Program-made: the position numbers and the translations under genes
Shown: positions 1-6,312 of the stretch, in pieces
How positions within the stretch are numbered: the stretch's first letter is position 1
Layout: the number at the start of each line of letters is the position of its first letter
Assembly (NCBI GenBank): GCA_020443945.1
Contig: JAIZWN010000795.1
Span: 1-14,813, forward strand
Source of the DNA: Candidatus Thiosymbion ectosymbiont of Robbea hypermnestra
Lineage (GTDB): Bacteria > Pseudomonadota > Gammaproteobacteria > Chromatiales > Chromatiaceae
Reading direction: 5' to 3'
DNA: 14,813 nucleotides
The notes under the pieces: model-generated
Told to the model about the DNA's origin: nothing
What the model saw: only the letters and a program-made list of their open reading frames with translations
Database searches by the model: none

Positions 1-1
1 C

Positions 2-586
2 ATGAATCTTGCCGCGGAAGATATCCGATTCATCAAAGGGCACCTGGGCGAGTGGCTCACCGAGGAGTCTCTCGCCCGACCGCCGGCGGTCTACGAGATC
101 GAGCTGCGCGAGCGGATGGTGCGCATCGAGGAGGAGCTCGGGCACCAGCGCGACCTGATCCGGACCATCCTGGAGCAGATGGATAAGCGCTTCGGTGCCT
201 TGCAGAATGACATGGATCGGCGTTTCGAGGCCGCCGATAAGCGCTCCGAGACGATACAAAATGACATGGACCGGCGCTTCGAGGCAATGCAGGTCGAGAT
301 GAACCGGCGCTTCGATGCCATCGATAAGCGCTTCGAGGCCGTCGACAAGCGCTTCGAGGCGATGCAGGAGGAGATGAACCGACGCTTCGATGCCATCGAT
401 AAGCGCTTCGAGGTCGTCGACAAGCGCTTCGAGGCGATGCAGAAGGAAATGAACCGGCGCTTCGATGCCGTCGATAAGCGCTTCGAGGCACTGACCAAGC
501 GTATCGACCGGGTCATGATCTGGTCGTATGCGACCACCCTGACCGTGGGCGGCCTGGTCGTGGCGGCGATGAAGCTACTGCTTTGA
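2..586 (+). CDS. Coiled-coil RFEA-repeat protein with C-terminal membrane anchor
   Basis: 194 aa, function unknown. Residues 1-50 form a charged N-terminal region (NLAAEDIRFIKGHLGEWL, then an E/R-rich helix). Residues about 55-165 are a long run of short repeats of the type [M/I/V]xxRFEAxxx, with R-F-D/E-A recurring about every 7 residues, which is typical of a continuous amphipathic coiled coil. The last ~22 residues (WSYATTLTVGGLVVAAMKLLL) form one hydrophobic helix, so a tail-anchored or single-pass protein with the coil in the cytoplasm is likely. No catalytic motif is visible. Similar low-complexity coiled-coil proteins are common in sulfur bacteria and are usually unnamed. The ATG at base 2 begins the frame, but the window starts one base earlier, so upstream context and ribosome binding site cannot be seen and the true start could lie outside. 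Partner and role cannot be inferred from the neighbours. Confidence 0.8.
   Translation: MNLAAEDIRFIKGHLGEWLTEESLARPPAVYEIELRERMVRIEEELGHQRDLIRTILEQMDKRFGALQNDMDRRFEAADKRSETIQNDMDRRFEAMQVEMNRRFDAIDKRFEAVDKRFEAMQEEMNRRFDAIDKRFEVVDKRFEAMQKEMNRRFDAVDKRFEALTKRIDRVMIWSYATTLTVGGLVVAAMKLLL
299..490 (+). repeat. Tandem 75-bp coding repeat in the coiled-coil gene
   Basis: Two almost identical 75-bp units (299-373 and 374-448) and a partial third (449 to about 490) encode the 25-residue block MNRRFDAIDKRFE..DKRFEAMQ.E. Within each unit a shorter 21-bp (7-residue) period, KRFEAVD-like, is visible. The units differ by only a few bases, which suggests recent expansion by slippage or unequal recombination. 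The number of units probably varies between strains. Confidence 0.85.
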
Positions 587-597
587 GGGCGTCTTGA
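587..597 (+). repeat. Gene-end motif GGGCRCCTTGA, copy 1 (variant)
   Basis: GGGCGTCTTGA starts directly after the TGA of the coiled-coil gene. It is one of seven copies of a short motif in this window, all in the same orientation. This copy has one change from the commonest form and lacks the A-run that follows in others. Confidence 0.5.
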
Positions 598-647
598 GGC
601 TATCTCGCGGAATCCGAGGTAGTCGCCTGAATACCCCGCTTCATTAG

Positions 648-669
648 CATGAAACCCGGGAATTTCATG
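648..669. repeat. Small inverted repeat CATGAAA...TTTCATG
   Basis: A perfect 7-bp inverted repeat with an 8-nt spacer, in the gap between the convergent coiled-coil gene and the small membrane-protein gene. It could be a short hairpin in either transcript or a palindromic site. No function is assigned. Confidence 0.45.
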
Positions 670-684
670 CCATCACTGTCAAGG

Positions 685-720
685 GCGTCGCCAAAGCCCG
701 CCCCTGGGCTTTTGCGACGC
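685..720. terminator. Strong stem-loop between convergent genes
   Basis: Arms of 15 nt (685-699 and 706-720; 14 of 15 pair) enclose a 6-nt loop. The hairpin lies about 100 bp after the stop of the coiled-coil gene on + and about 40 bp after the stop of the small membrane-protein gene on -. That position suits a bidirectional 3'-end structure. No U-run follows on either strand, so it is not a canonical intrinsic terminator. It could instead protect mRNA ends or be a REP-like palindrome. Confidence 0.45.
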
Positions 721-757
721 GGAAACGGAAAATTGTAATTTCCCGCTTCCTTCCTTT

Positions 758-1117
758 TCATCGGTGCTTTTTGCCGACGTTTTCCATGTGGTGCAACCAA
801 GCGCGGAAGACACCGAAGGGTTTTCCCTGGGTACCGCGCCGACCGCGGAAGGTACCGAAGCATTTCTCGCCATCACCGAAGCGGGCGGAACCGACCGCCA
901 GCAAGCCGAGAACGAGGAATACGTCCAACACCAGCGCGGCTATCAGGATAACGGTGTTGAGGGCCAGGTTGTGACGCCACCACTCAAGCAGGGGTTGGTG
1001 ATACTCGAGGACGGCCCAAATGGTCGCGAAAAGCAGCACCAGGGCCAGCACGGAGAAGGCGTCCGCGATGTGTTCGTGGGCGCGGGAGAAGCTCTTGATC
1101 TCTTTACAAACGGTCAT
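758..1117 (-). CDS. Small two-helix membrane protein, unknown function
   Basis: 119 aa starting at MTVCKEIKSF. The start was chosen because a GAGGAAG ribosome-binding sequence lies about 9 nt upstream; the frame stays open further upstream to 1306 but that part looks non-coding. Residues about 18-38 (VLALVLLFATIWAVLEY) and 52-75 (LNTVILIAALVLDVFLVLGLL) are two hydrophobic helices joined by a short polar loop with two tryptophans. The tail (about 76-119) is basic, holds an imperfect internal repeat (CFGTFRGR / PFGVFRAW) and ends KKHR. I do not recognise a family. It is divergent from rnfA and not part of that operon. The repeat-rich tail may come from a dispersed repeat that grew into the frame. 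Confidence 0.6.
   Translation of the reverse strand: MTVCKEIKSFSRAHEHIADAFSVLALVLLFATIWAVLEYHQPLLEWWRHNLALNTVILIAALVLDVFLVLGLLAVGSARFGDGEKCFGTFRGRRGTQGKPFGVFRAWLHHMENVGKKHR
802..860. repeat. Imperfect direct repeat CGCGGAAGacACCGAAG
   Basis: CGCGGAAG-2nt-ACCGAAG occurs at 802-818 and again at 844-860 (15 of 17 bases the same, offset 42). On the minus strand it encodes the repeated part of the small membrane protein's tail. It looks like a dispersed purine-rich repeat that became part of the coding frame. Confidence 0.45.
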
Positions 1118-1370
1118 AGCATAATCTTCCTCGAACTCGGGCCTGAACGCAAGGGTCGGGCCACTTTCCCAGGGGCTTCGAATAATCATCGCGGGACAAC
1201 CCTGCGCTAAAATGGCGCACCGGCCGCCGTGGGCGGTCGTCGCCGCCCCGCCGGGACCGACGGGAATTCCCGCACCGATCTCGCGTTGAAACCGCACCGC
1301 CCGCAACCCTATGATGGGCTATGGTTTCCGCCGGCGCCTGGGACGCCTTGCCACCCGATTTCACAGTCGC

Positions 1371-1952
1371 ATGAAAGAATACGCCCTGATCCTGGTCGGC
1401 ACCGTGTTGGTCAACAACTTCGTGCTGGTCAAATTCCTCGGACTCTGCCCCTTCATGGGGGTTTCCAAGAAGCTGGAGACCGCCACCGGCATGGGGCTGG
1501 CGACGGCCTTCGTGCTCACCCTCTCTTCGGTTACCGCCTGGCTGGTCAACGCCGCTATCCTGGTGCCCCTGGGGATCGAGTATCTGCGCACCATCGCCTT
1601 CATCCTGGTCATCGCCGCCGTGGTCCAGTTCACCGAGACGGTGGTGCACAAGACCAGTCCCCTGCTGTATCAGGTCCTCGGCATCTTTCTCCCGCTCATC
1701 ACCACCAACTGCGCGGTGCTCGGGGTCGCCCTGCTCAACCTGCAGGAGCAACGGACCTTCGTCGAGTCGGCCCTGTACGGCTTCGGCGCCGCCGTCGGCT
1801 TCTCGTTGGTATTGGCCTTGTTCGCGGCTATCCGCGAGCGGGTGGAGGTAGCGGATGTGCCCGCGCCCTTCCAGGGCAGCGCCATTGCGCTGATCACCGC
1901 CGGCCTCATGTCTCTGGCCTTCATGGGCTTCGCCGGTCTCGTGGCTTCGTGA
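1371..1952 (+). CDS. rnfA: Rnf electron-transport complex subunit A
   Basis: 193 aa, the same length as Escherichia coli RsxA. RnfA is an integral membrane subunit of the Rnf complex, which links electron flow between NADH and ferredoxin (or SoxR reduction) to ion transport across the inner membrane. About six hydrophobic helices are visible. Family hallmarks are NNFVLVKFLGLCPFMG near the N-terminus (Cys26) and PLITTNCAVLGVAL (Cys114). In known Rnf structures these half-membrane cysteines, together with the equivalent pair in RnfE, hold a [2Fe-2S] cluster inside the membrane. The ATG at 1371 matches the family start (MKEYALILVGTVLVNNF); the frame is open to 1311 but that extension is not family-like. 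No clear Shine-Dalgarno sequence precedes it. rnfB follows after 13 nt. Identification is secure. Confidence 0.97.
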   Translation: MKEYALILVGTVLVNNFVLVKFLGLCPFMGVSKKLETATGMGLATAFVLTLSSVTAWLVNAAILVPLGIEYLRTIAFILVIAAVVQFTETVVHKTSPLLYQVLGIFLPLITTNCAVLGVALLNLQEQRTFVESALYGFGAAVGFSLVLALFAAIRERVEVADVPAPFQGSAIALITAGLMSLAFMGFAGLVAS

Positions 1953-1965
1953 CGGGAGCCCCTGT

Positions 1966-2526
1966 ATGCTGACCGCCGTTGCCGCCTTCGCGGTGCTCGC
2001 CACCTGCCTGGGATTACTTCTGGGCTATGCGGCGATCCGCTTTCGTGTGGAGGGCGATCCCGTCGCCGACCGGATCGATGCCGTGCTGCCCCAAACCCAG
2101 TGCGGGCAGTGCGGCTATCCGGGTTGCCGCCCCTACGCCGAGGCGGTGGCCAGGGACGAGGCGGCGATCAACCAGTGCGTGCCGGGGGGCGAGACCGTGA
2201 TCCTGACCCTGGCCGATCTGCTCGGCAAGGACCCCTTGCCGCTGGAGGCGGGGGAGGAGAAACCCAAGGCCCTGGCGGTCATCGACGAGCAGCGCTGCAT
2301 CGGCTGTACCCTGTGCGTGCAGGCCTGCCCCGTGGACGCTATCCTGGGCGCCGCCAAGCAGATGCACACCGTCATCGCCGACGAATGCACCGGCTGCGAG
2401 CTCTGCGTGCCCCCCTGTCCGGTAGACTGTATCCGCATGGCGCCGATCGCGGAGAACCGGGAAACCTGGAGGTGGCCCTATCCCGCGCCCACACCCACAC
2501 CCGCCCCGAGGGTACAGTCGGTGTAG
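1966..2526 (+). CDS. rnfB: Rnf complex ferredoxin-like subunit B
   Basis: 186 aa. RnfB carries electrons between RnfC and the membrane part of the complex or soluble ferredoxin. An N-terminal membrane helix (about 3-25) is followed by the Fe-S domain with CGQCGYPGC (Cys46, 49, 54) plus Cys71, which binds one [4Fe-4S]. Two ferredoxin-type motifs follow, CIGCTLCVQACP (111-122) and CTGCELCVPPCP (141-152), for two more clusters. A GGGAG ribosome-binding site lies 7 nt before the ATG, and rnfA ends 13 nt upstream, so the two are co-transcribed. The tail is short and proline-rich (PYPAPTPTPAP), and the TAG stop falls inside the left end of a repeat element that begins at about 2523. The original C-terminus may therefore have been replaced, although all cofactor ligands are intact. 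Confidence 0.96.
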   Translation: MLTAVAAFAVLATCLGLLLGYAAIRFRVEGDPVADRIDAVLPQTQCGQCGYPGCRPYAEAVARDEAAINQCVPGGETVILTLADLLGKDPLPLEAGEEKPKALAVIDEQRCIGCTLCVQACPVDAILGAAKQMHTVIADECTGCELCVPPCPVDCIRMAPIAENRETWRWPYPAPTPTPAPRVQSV

Positions 2527-2636
2527 GATGGGCAAAGCGAGCGCCCGACAGGTTGGTCGAGCGTCCCGGTCAGGCCACTGGGGTTTGCGAACTGCGGCGG
2601 CCTGTCGGACACCCACAGCGCCGCGTGCCCATCAAC
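2523..2636. repeat. MITE-like element with GATGGGCA ends
   Basis: The left end GTAGGATGGGCAAAGCG and the right end GCGTGCCCATCAAC form imperfect terminal inverted repeats (GATGGGCA / TGCCCATC). The element is about 114 bp and has no open frame of its own. It has the look of the GTAGGRTGGGCAA-type short repeats that are spread through many gammaproteobacterial genomes (from memory; not searched). Its left edge overlaps the rnfB stop codon. Confidence 0.55.
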
Positions 2637-2688
2637 CCGCTGGAGCGCCGGAGCCGGAGACGGCCTCTGAATTTTCAGACGGCCTTGG

Positions 2689-2715
2689 AACCGCAAAGGC
2701 ACAAAGGACGCAAAG
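2689..2715. repeat. CAAAG short tandem repeat
   Basis: CAAAG occurs at 2694, 2702 and 2711, a period of 8-9 bp, in the context ACCGCAAAGGCACAAAGGAC. This type of rRCAAAGG tandem block is a familiar dispersed intergenic repeat in environmental bacteria (from memory). Confidence 0.5.
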
Positions 2716-2722
2716 TTTTCTG

Positions 2723-2739
2723 GGGTAGTGGTAAATTTT
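2723..2739 (+). repeat. Dispersed motif GGGTAGTGRTAAATTTT, copy 1
   Basis: The same 17-bp motif recurs at 13597-13613 with one mismatch. Here it immediately precedes the IS-end-like sequence at 2742. Both copies lie in gene-free DNA. Confidence 0.45.
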
Positions 2740-2741
2740 TA

Positions 2742-2756
2742 AGAGGCTGTCTAAAA
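2742..2756 (+). repeat. IS-end-like sequence AGAGGCTGTCTAAAA
   Basis: An exact reverse complement of these 15 bases is at 11131-11145. GAGGCTGTCTAAAA resembles the terminal inverted repeats of several IS4/IS5/IS1182-like elements (from memory), so these may be leftover insertion-sequence ends. No transposase is present between this point and rnfC. Confidence 0.4.
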
Positions 2757-2819
2757 ACTCAAGCCATGCCGCGCGGTCCAGGTTAGCCCCAGTCCTACAA
2801 AGCTCGCTACGGCCTAAAG

Positions 2820-2862
2820 CCCCTCGCCCCTGGCGGGAGAGGGGTTGGGGAGAGGGGGTTGG
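2820..2862. repeat. CCCCTC / GAGGGG hairpin repeat
   Basis: CCCCTC at 2820-2825 pairs with GAGGGG at 2839-2844 around a G/C-rich loop, followed by further GGGG/GAGGGG runs. This is the widely dispersed CCCCTCGCCCCTGGCGGGAG-type repeat of many proteobacteria (from memory). Confidence 0.55.
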
Positions 2863-2945
2863 AATCGTCCCGACCGGACGAACCTTTGGTGGCGAGTTTG
2901 GAAACAGTGTCACCGTGCGGCGAACGCTCAGAACCCACAAAAAAT

Positions 2946-2981
2946 AATCCTGTTAATCTTGAAAATCCTGTGAATCCTGTC
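2946..2981 (+). repeat. 9-bp tandem repeat AATCCTGTx, four units
   Basis: Four 9-bp units in a row: AATCCTGTT, AATCTTGAA, AATCCTGTG and AATCCTGTC. It lies directly upstream of the open frame that leads into rnfC. It is similar in style to the 10-bp CACGAAT repeat found in the other gap of the operon. Confidence 0.75.
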
Positions 2982-3109
2982 CTATTGGCAGATTGCGACG
3001 CGCATGCCGACAAAACCGTAACTTGTTTTGCTTTGGTTGTGTCCGGGATTCGGCGTATATACCCAGGGACAACAAAATTACAACACCACCGCGTAACGGA
3101 CCCGTCATC

Positions 3110-4843
3110 TTGCACCCCTCCCCACCCAACCCAGCCCAACGGCGGCTCTGGCGGTTCCGCGGCGGTCTCCACCTGCCCACCGAAAAGGAGCTCTCGACCG
3201 GCCGACCGGTGGCCGAGGCGCCCTTGCCCTCGTTCCTGACGATACCCTTGCAGCAGCATATCGGCGTCCCCGCCATCCCTTTGGTGCGGGTAGGCGACTG
3301 GGTCCTCAAGGGCCAGCGGATCGCCACCTCCCAGGGCGCCATGAGCGCCCCGGTCCATGCCTCCAGCTCGGGGACCATAGTCGCCATCGAGGAACGACCG
3401 GTCCCCCATCCCTCCGGGCTCGGCGGCCTCTGCATCGTCATCCGGACCGACGGCCTGGACAAGTGGGGCCGGCTGCCCAAGCCCTTTGCGAACTATCGGG
3501 ACCTGGACGCCGCGACCATCCGCGAGCGGATCCATTGGGCCGGCATCGTCGGGCTGGGGGGCGCCGCCTTTCCGACCAGCGTCAAGCTGGATCCCGGACC
3601 GAATCGACCGGTCCGAACCCTCATCCTGAACGGCGCCGAGTGCGAGCCCTACATCACCTGCGACGACATGCTGATGCGGCAAGGCTCCGGCGACGTCATC
3701 CTGGGGGCCAGCATCGTTATGCACCTGCTGCGCGCGCGGGAGTGCCTGATCGGCATCGAGGACAACAAGCCGGAGGCCATCGCGGCCATGCGGCTGGCGG
3801 TGGCGGAGAGCGACATTCGGGACTCCACCCAGGTCTGCGCCATCCCCACGCGCTATCCCAGCGGCGGCGAGAAGCAGCTCATCCGCGTCCTCACCGGCAA
3901 GGAGGTGCCAACCGGGGGCACCCCGTCCCAAATCGGCATCCTGTGCCAGAACGTGGCCTCCCTCGCCGCGGTGGCGGAGGCGGTGACCGCGGGTAAGCCG
4001 CCCGTCTCCCGCTATGTCACCCTGAGCGGACGCGGCATCGCCGAGCCACGCAACTTCGCGGTCCGCGTCGGCACCCCCGTCGCCGACCTGATCCGGGCAG
4101 CGGGTGGGCTCCGGGGGGAGGTCCGCAAGCTGGTGCTGGGCGGTCCCATGATGGGCTTCGCGCTGCATTCCGAGCAGGTACCCATCACCAAGGGAACCAA
4201 CTGCATCCTCGCCCTGACCGACCAGGAGGCCCCCCCTCCGCGGCCGGCGCAACCCTGCATCCGTTGCGGCAAGTGCGCCGAGGTCTGCCCGGTGGACCTG
4301 CTGCCCCAGCAGCTCTACTGGTACGCCCGGTCCAAGGACCCGGACAAACTGCGGGATTACAACCTGTTCGACTGCATCGAGTGCGGCTGTTGCGCCCAGG
4401 TCTGCCCCTCCCAGATCCCACTGGTGCAGTATTATCGCCACGGCAAGGCGGAGCTGCGGGCCCGGGAGCAGGATCGGCGCGACGCCGAACACGCCCGCGC
4501 CCGCTACGAGGCCAGAAAGGCGCGGCTCGCACACCAGGAGCAGGCACGCCAGGCCAAGCTGCGCCGCCGGCAGGAAGCCCTGACCACGAGTCCGACCACC
4601 GGCCGCGCACGGACCGGATCGGACGCCGCCGCCACGGCCAAGGACCCCAAGCAGGCGGCGATCGAGGCGGCCAAGGCGCGGGTCGCGGCCAACAAGGCGG
4701 CCAGGGCCGAGCAAGGTCTCGGCCCCGCGAACACGCGGGACCTGACACCCGCGCAACAACGGCAGATCGAGGCGGCCGAACAACGGCGGGCCGCGGCTAC
4801 CGCCAAGACACAACCGGCCGGCGAGGACGGAAAGCGGACATGA
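3110..4843 (+). CDS. rnfC: Rnf complex NADH-binding subunit C
   Basis: 577 aa from the chosen TTG start. RnfC is the peripheral cytoplasmic subunit that exchanges electrons with NADH through FMN and passes them to two [4Fe-4S] clusters. The family N-terminus WRFRGGLHLPTEKELS starts at residue 14. GLGGAAFPTSVKL (from about 148) and NGAECEPYITCD belong to the nucleotide/FMN domain. CIRCGKCAEVCP (383-394) and CIECGCCAQVCP (422-433) are the cluster motifs. A Lys/Ala/Arg-rich helical tail (about 450-577) is the variable extension known in this family. There is no in-frame ATG or GTG before the conserved region. The frame is open from 2993 but only TTG codons (2993, 3110) or an ATT could start it, and 3110 is the closest TTG. 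The stop overlaps rnfD (ATGA), so the two are translationally coupled. Identity is sure; the start is not. Confidence 0.93.
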   Translation: MHPSPPNPAQRRLWRFRGGLHLPTEKELSTGRPVAEAPLPSFLTIPLQQHIGVPAIPLVRVGDWVLKGQRIATSQGAMSAPVHASSSGTIVAIEERPVPHPSGLGGLCIVIRTDGLDKWGRLPKPFANYRDLDAATIRERIHWAGIVGLGGAAFPTSVKLDPGPNRPVRTLILNGAECEPYITCDDMLMRQGSGDVILGASIVMHLLRARECLIGIEDNKPEAIAAMRLAVAESDIRDSTQVCAIPTRYPSGGEKQLIRVLTGKEVPTGGTPSQIGILCQNVASLAAVAEAVTAGKPPVSRYVTLSGRGIAEPRNFAVRVGTPVADLIRAAGGLRGEVRKLVLGGPMMGFALHSEQVPITKGTNCILALTDQEAPPPRPAQPCIRCGKCAEVCPVDLLPQQLYWYARSKDPDKLRDYNLFDCIECGCCAQVCPSQIPLVQYYRHGKAELRAREQDRRDAEHARARYEARKARLAHQEQARQAKLRRRQEALTTSPTTGRARTGSDAAATAKDPKQAAIEAAKARVAANKAARAEQGLGPANTRDLTPAQQRQIEAAEQRRAAATAKTQPAGEDGKRT

Positions 4844-5880
4844 CGGACACCATCGTCTCTTCCCCCCACGGCAGTCGCCCCCATCGGGTCGACCGGATCA
4901 TGCTGGAGGTCATCCTGGCCCTGATTCCGGGCACCTTGGCCATGATCTGGTACTTCGGCTGGGGCATCCTCATCAACCTGACCCTGGCCGGCCTGTTCGC
5001 CCTCCTTACCGAGGCCGTCGCGCTCAAGCTGCGCGGACGCCCGGCGCTGCCCGCGCTGCAGGACCTCAGCGCCCTGGTCACCGCCCTGCTGTTCGCCCTC
5101 GCCGTCCCCCCCACCCTGCCCTGGTGGTTGACCCTGCTGGGCATCCTGTTCGCCATCGGCGTCGCCAAACAGCTATACGGCGGGCTGGGCTACAACCCCT
5201 TCAATCCGGCCATGGCGGGTTATGTCTTCCTGCTGGTCTCCTACCCCCTGGCCATGACCAGCTGGCTCCCGCCCGCCCTGTTGGCGGAGCACACCCTCGG
5301 CTTCCTCGACTCGGTACGCCTCATCTTCACCGGCCAGCCGCCGCCGGGACTCACCTGGGACGCCATCACCATGGCCACGCCCCTCGACCAGATGCGCACC
5401 CAACTCGACCAGAACCTGATGATCGACGAAATCCGCCAAAGCCCCCTGTGGGGCGACTTCGGCGGCCGCGGCTGGGAATGGGTCGGCAACTGGTTCCTGC
5501 TCGGGGGCCTCTTCCTCCTCTGGCGGCGCGTCATCGACTGGCGCATCCCGGCCTCCATGCTGCTGAGCCTGCTCCTTACCGCCGGCTTCTTCTGGACCCT
5601 GGACCCCCAGACCCATCCCTTCCCCGCCTTCCACCTCTTCAGCGGCGGGGCCATCCTGGGGGCCTTCTTCATCGCCACCGATCCCGTATCCGCCTGCACC
5701 ACCCCCAAGGGCCAACTCATCTTCGGGGCCTTAATCGGCATCCTGGTCTTCATCATCCGAACCTGGGGCGGCTATCCGGACGCGGTAGCCTTCGCCGTCT
5801 TGCTCATGAACATCGCCGCCCCCACCATCGACCACTACACCCGGCCCCGCGTCTTCGGCCACAACCCCAACAACCGATGA
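4840..5880 (+). CDS. rnfD: Rnf complex membrane subunit D (flavoprotein)
   Basis: 346 aa (E. coli RsxD has 352). RnfD is a polytopic membrane subunit that carries covalent FMN and forms part of the ion-translocating core. Many hydrophobic helices are visible, with GLGYNPFNPAMAGYVFLL typical of the RnfD/NqrB family. The MATPLDQM segment contains Thr180, at the place where RnfD/NqrB proteins are flavinylated (V. cholerae RnfD Thr187). FIATDPVSACTTPKGQ and WGGYPDAVAFAVLLMN are further conserved blocks. The ATG overlaps the rnfC stop by 4 nt. It is normally followed closely by rnfG, but here rnfG is 3.3 kb away. FMN attachment needs an ApbE transferase, which is not in this window. Confidence 0.96.
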   Translation: MTDTIVSSPHGSRPHRVDRIMLEVILALIPGTLAMIWYFGWGILINLTLAGLFALLTEAVALKLRGRPALPALQDLSALVTALLFALAVPPTLPWWLTLLGILFAIGVAKQLYGGLGYNPFNPAMAGYVFLLVSYPLAMTSWLPPALLAEHTLGFLDSVRLIFTGQPPPGLTWDAITMATPLDQMRTQLDQNLMIDEIRQSPLWGDFGGRGWEWVGNWFLLGGLFLLWRRVIDWRIPASMLLSLLLTAGFFWTLDPQTHPFPAFHLFSGGAILGAFFIATDPVSACTTPKGQLIFGALIGILVFIIRTWGGYPDAVAFAVLLMNIAAPTIDHYTRPRVFGHNPNNR

Positions 5881-5924
5881 GCACGGCCCCCGGTACAACG
5901 GCGTACAAACACCGGAAACAAGAA

Positions 5925-5952
5925 CCACGAATACACACGAATCGACACGAAT
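5925..5952 (+). repeat. 10-bp tandem repeat CACGAATnnn
   Basis: CACGAAT occurs at 5926, 5936 and 5946, an exact 10-bp period, 45 bp after the rnfD stop. ACCACGAATxxACACGAAT blocks are dispersed in many bacterial genomes (from memory). The 5881-6062 gap holds nothing else I can name. Confidence 0.7.
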
Positions 5953-6062
5953 ATTCCTAACCATTCCGACCCTTGCGTCATCCGTACCATATGTGGCATT
6001 ACCGCATATCGACCACATTGGTATCCGGGGCATAACCCAAAAAAACAACGGGTAAAAAAACC

Positions 6063-6302
6063 ATGGCTTTCAACAACAGCAATGAAACGGTACTACTCGA
6101 GGTAATCGCCGATATTAAGGCCGCCTGTTCCGAGCTTCCGGACGGCTCTTTAAAAACCAAGATAACCTCGAAACTCGAAGATGGCGAAAAACTCGTACTG
6201 GACAACATTGAAAGAGAGCAAGGAATGGCGATGCTCTATTTAATGAGCACAAAAGAAATTGCCACCAAAATTGTGAATCCATTCAAGAATTTCGAGCTTT
6301 AG
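6063..6302 (+). CDS. Small acidic helical protein, unknown function
   Basis: 79 aa, starting MAFNNSNETVLLEVIADIKAA and ending IVNPFKNFEL. It is mostly predicted helix, mildly acidic, with no cysteine cluster, signal peptide or membrane segment. I do not recognise the family. No strong Shine-Dalgarno sequence is seen (an A-rich GGGTAAAAAAACC precedes the ATG). The gene is AT-richer than the flanking rnf genes and lies in the interruption between rnfD and rnfG. Its last 22 codons and the 10 bases after the stop are duplicated at 8769-8845, so it is either the target gene of an insertion or half of a duplication. The open frame, a sensible amino-acid composition and the duplication of its 3' end support a real gene. 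Confidence 0.6.
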   Translation: MAFNNSNETVLLEVIADIKAACSELPDGSLKTKITSKLEDGEKLVLDNIEREQGMAMLYLMSTKEIATKIVNPFKNFEL

Positions 6303-6312
6303 GGCACCTTGA
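6236..6312 (+). repeat. 77-bp direct repeat, left copy (3' end of 79-aa gene)
   Basis: It matches 8769-8845 over 77 bases with a single mismatch (GAG here, GAC there; Glu78 versus Asp). The identity begins at CTATTTAATGAGC and stops abruptly after GGGCACCTTGA. The pair brackets about 2.46 kb carrying the ATPase-TOPRIM cassette. Direct repeats made of a gene's 3' end are the pattern left by integrative elements that insert at gene tails. Confidence 0.92.
6302..6312 (+). repeat. Gene-end motif GGGCACCTTGA, copy 2
   Basis: It starts with the last base of the TAG stop of the 79-aa gene and forms the right end of the 77-bp direct repeat. Sequence after this point differs from that of the 8835 copy. 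Confidence 0.55.

Larger units (their letters stand above)
2527..3109. other. Repeat-filled gap between rnfB and rnfC, no gene
   Basis: No convincing coding sequence is present. The gap is a patchwork of repeat fragments listed separately: the MITE-like element to 2636, a hairpin (GGCCTCTGAA at 2662-2671 with TTCAGACGGCC at 2674-2684), a CAAAGG tandem, an IS-end-like piece, a G/C-rich hairpin repeat and a 9-bp tandem. rnfB and rnfC are normally almost adjacent in this operon, so the DNA appears inserted. A promoter for rnfC-rnfD could lie here, but I see no convincing -35/-10 pair. Confidence 0.7.

Noticed and set aside
299..490. CRISPR-like array
   Set aside because: The units are contiguous without spacers and encode protein in frame. 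No cas gene or spacer structure exists anywhere in the window.
57..537. Repetitive minus-strand frames (SKRLS- and RSAYR-type repeats) opposite the coiled-coil gene
   Set aside because: The repeats are a passive reflection of the 75-bp coding repeat on the + strand; there is no ribosome-binding site or family signature.
1104..2003. 299-aa minus-strand frame over rnfA
   Set aside because: It is antisense to rnfA with a low-complexity Gly/Asp/His composition.
2946..2981. CRISPR or iteron origin at the 9-bp repeat
   Set aside because: There are only four short imperfect units, with no replication initiator gene, DnaA boxes or AT-rich unwinding region nearby.
2807..4813. Long 668-aa minus-strand open frame over rnfC
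   Set aside because: It is antisense to the secure rnfC gene. Its Gly/Arg/Pro-rich composition is that of a shadow frame in high-GC DNA, and no motif is visible.
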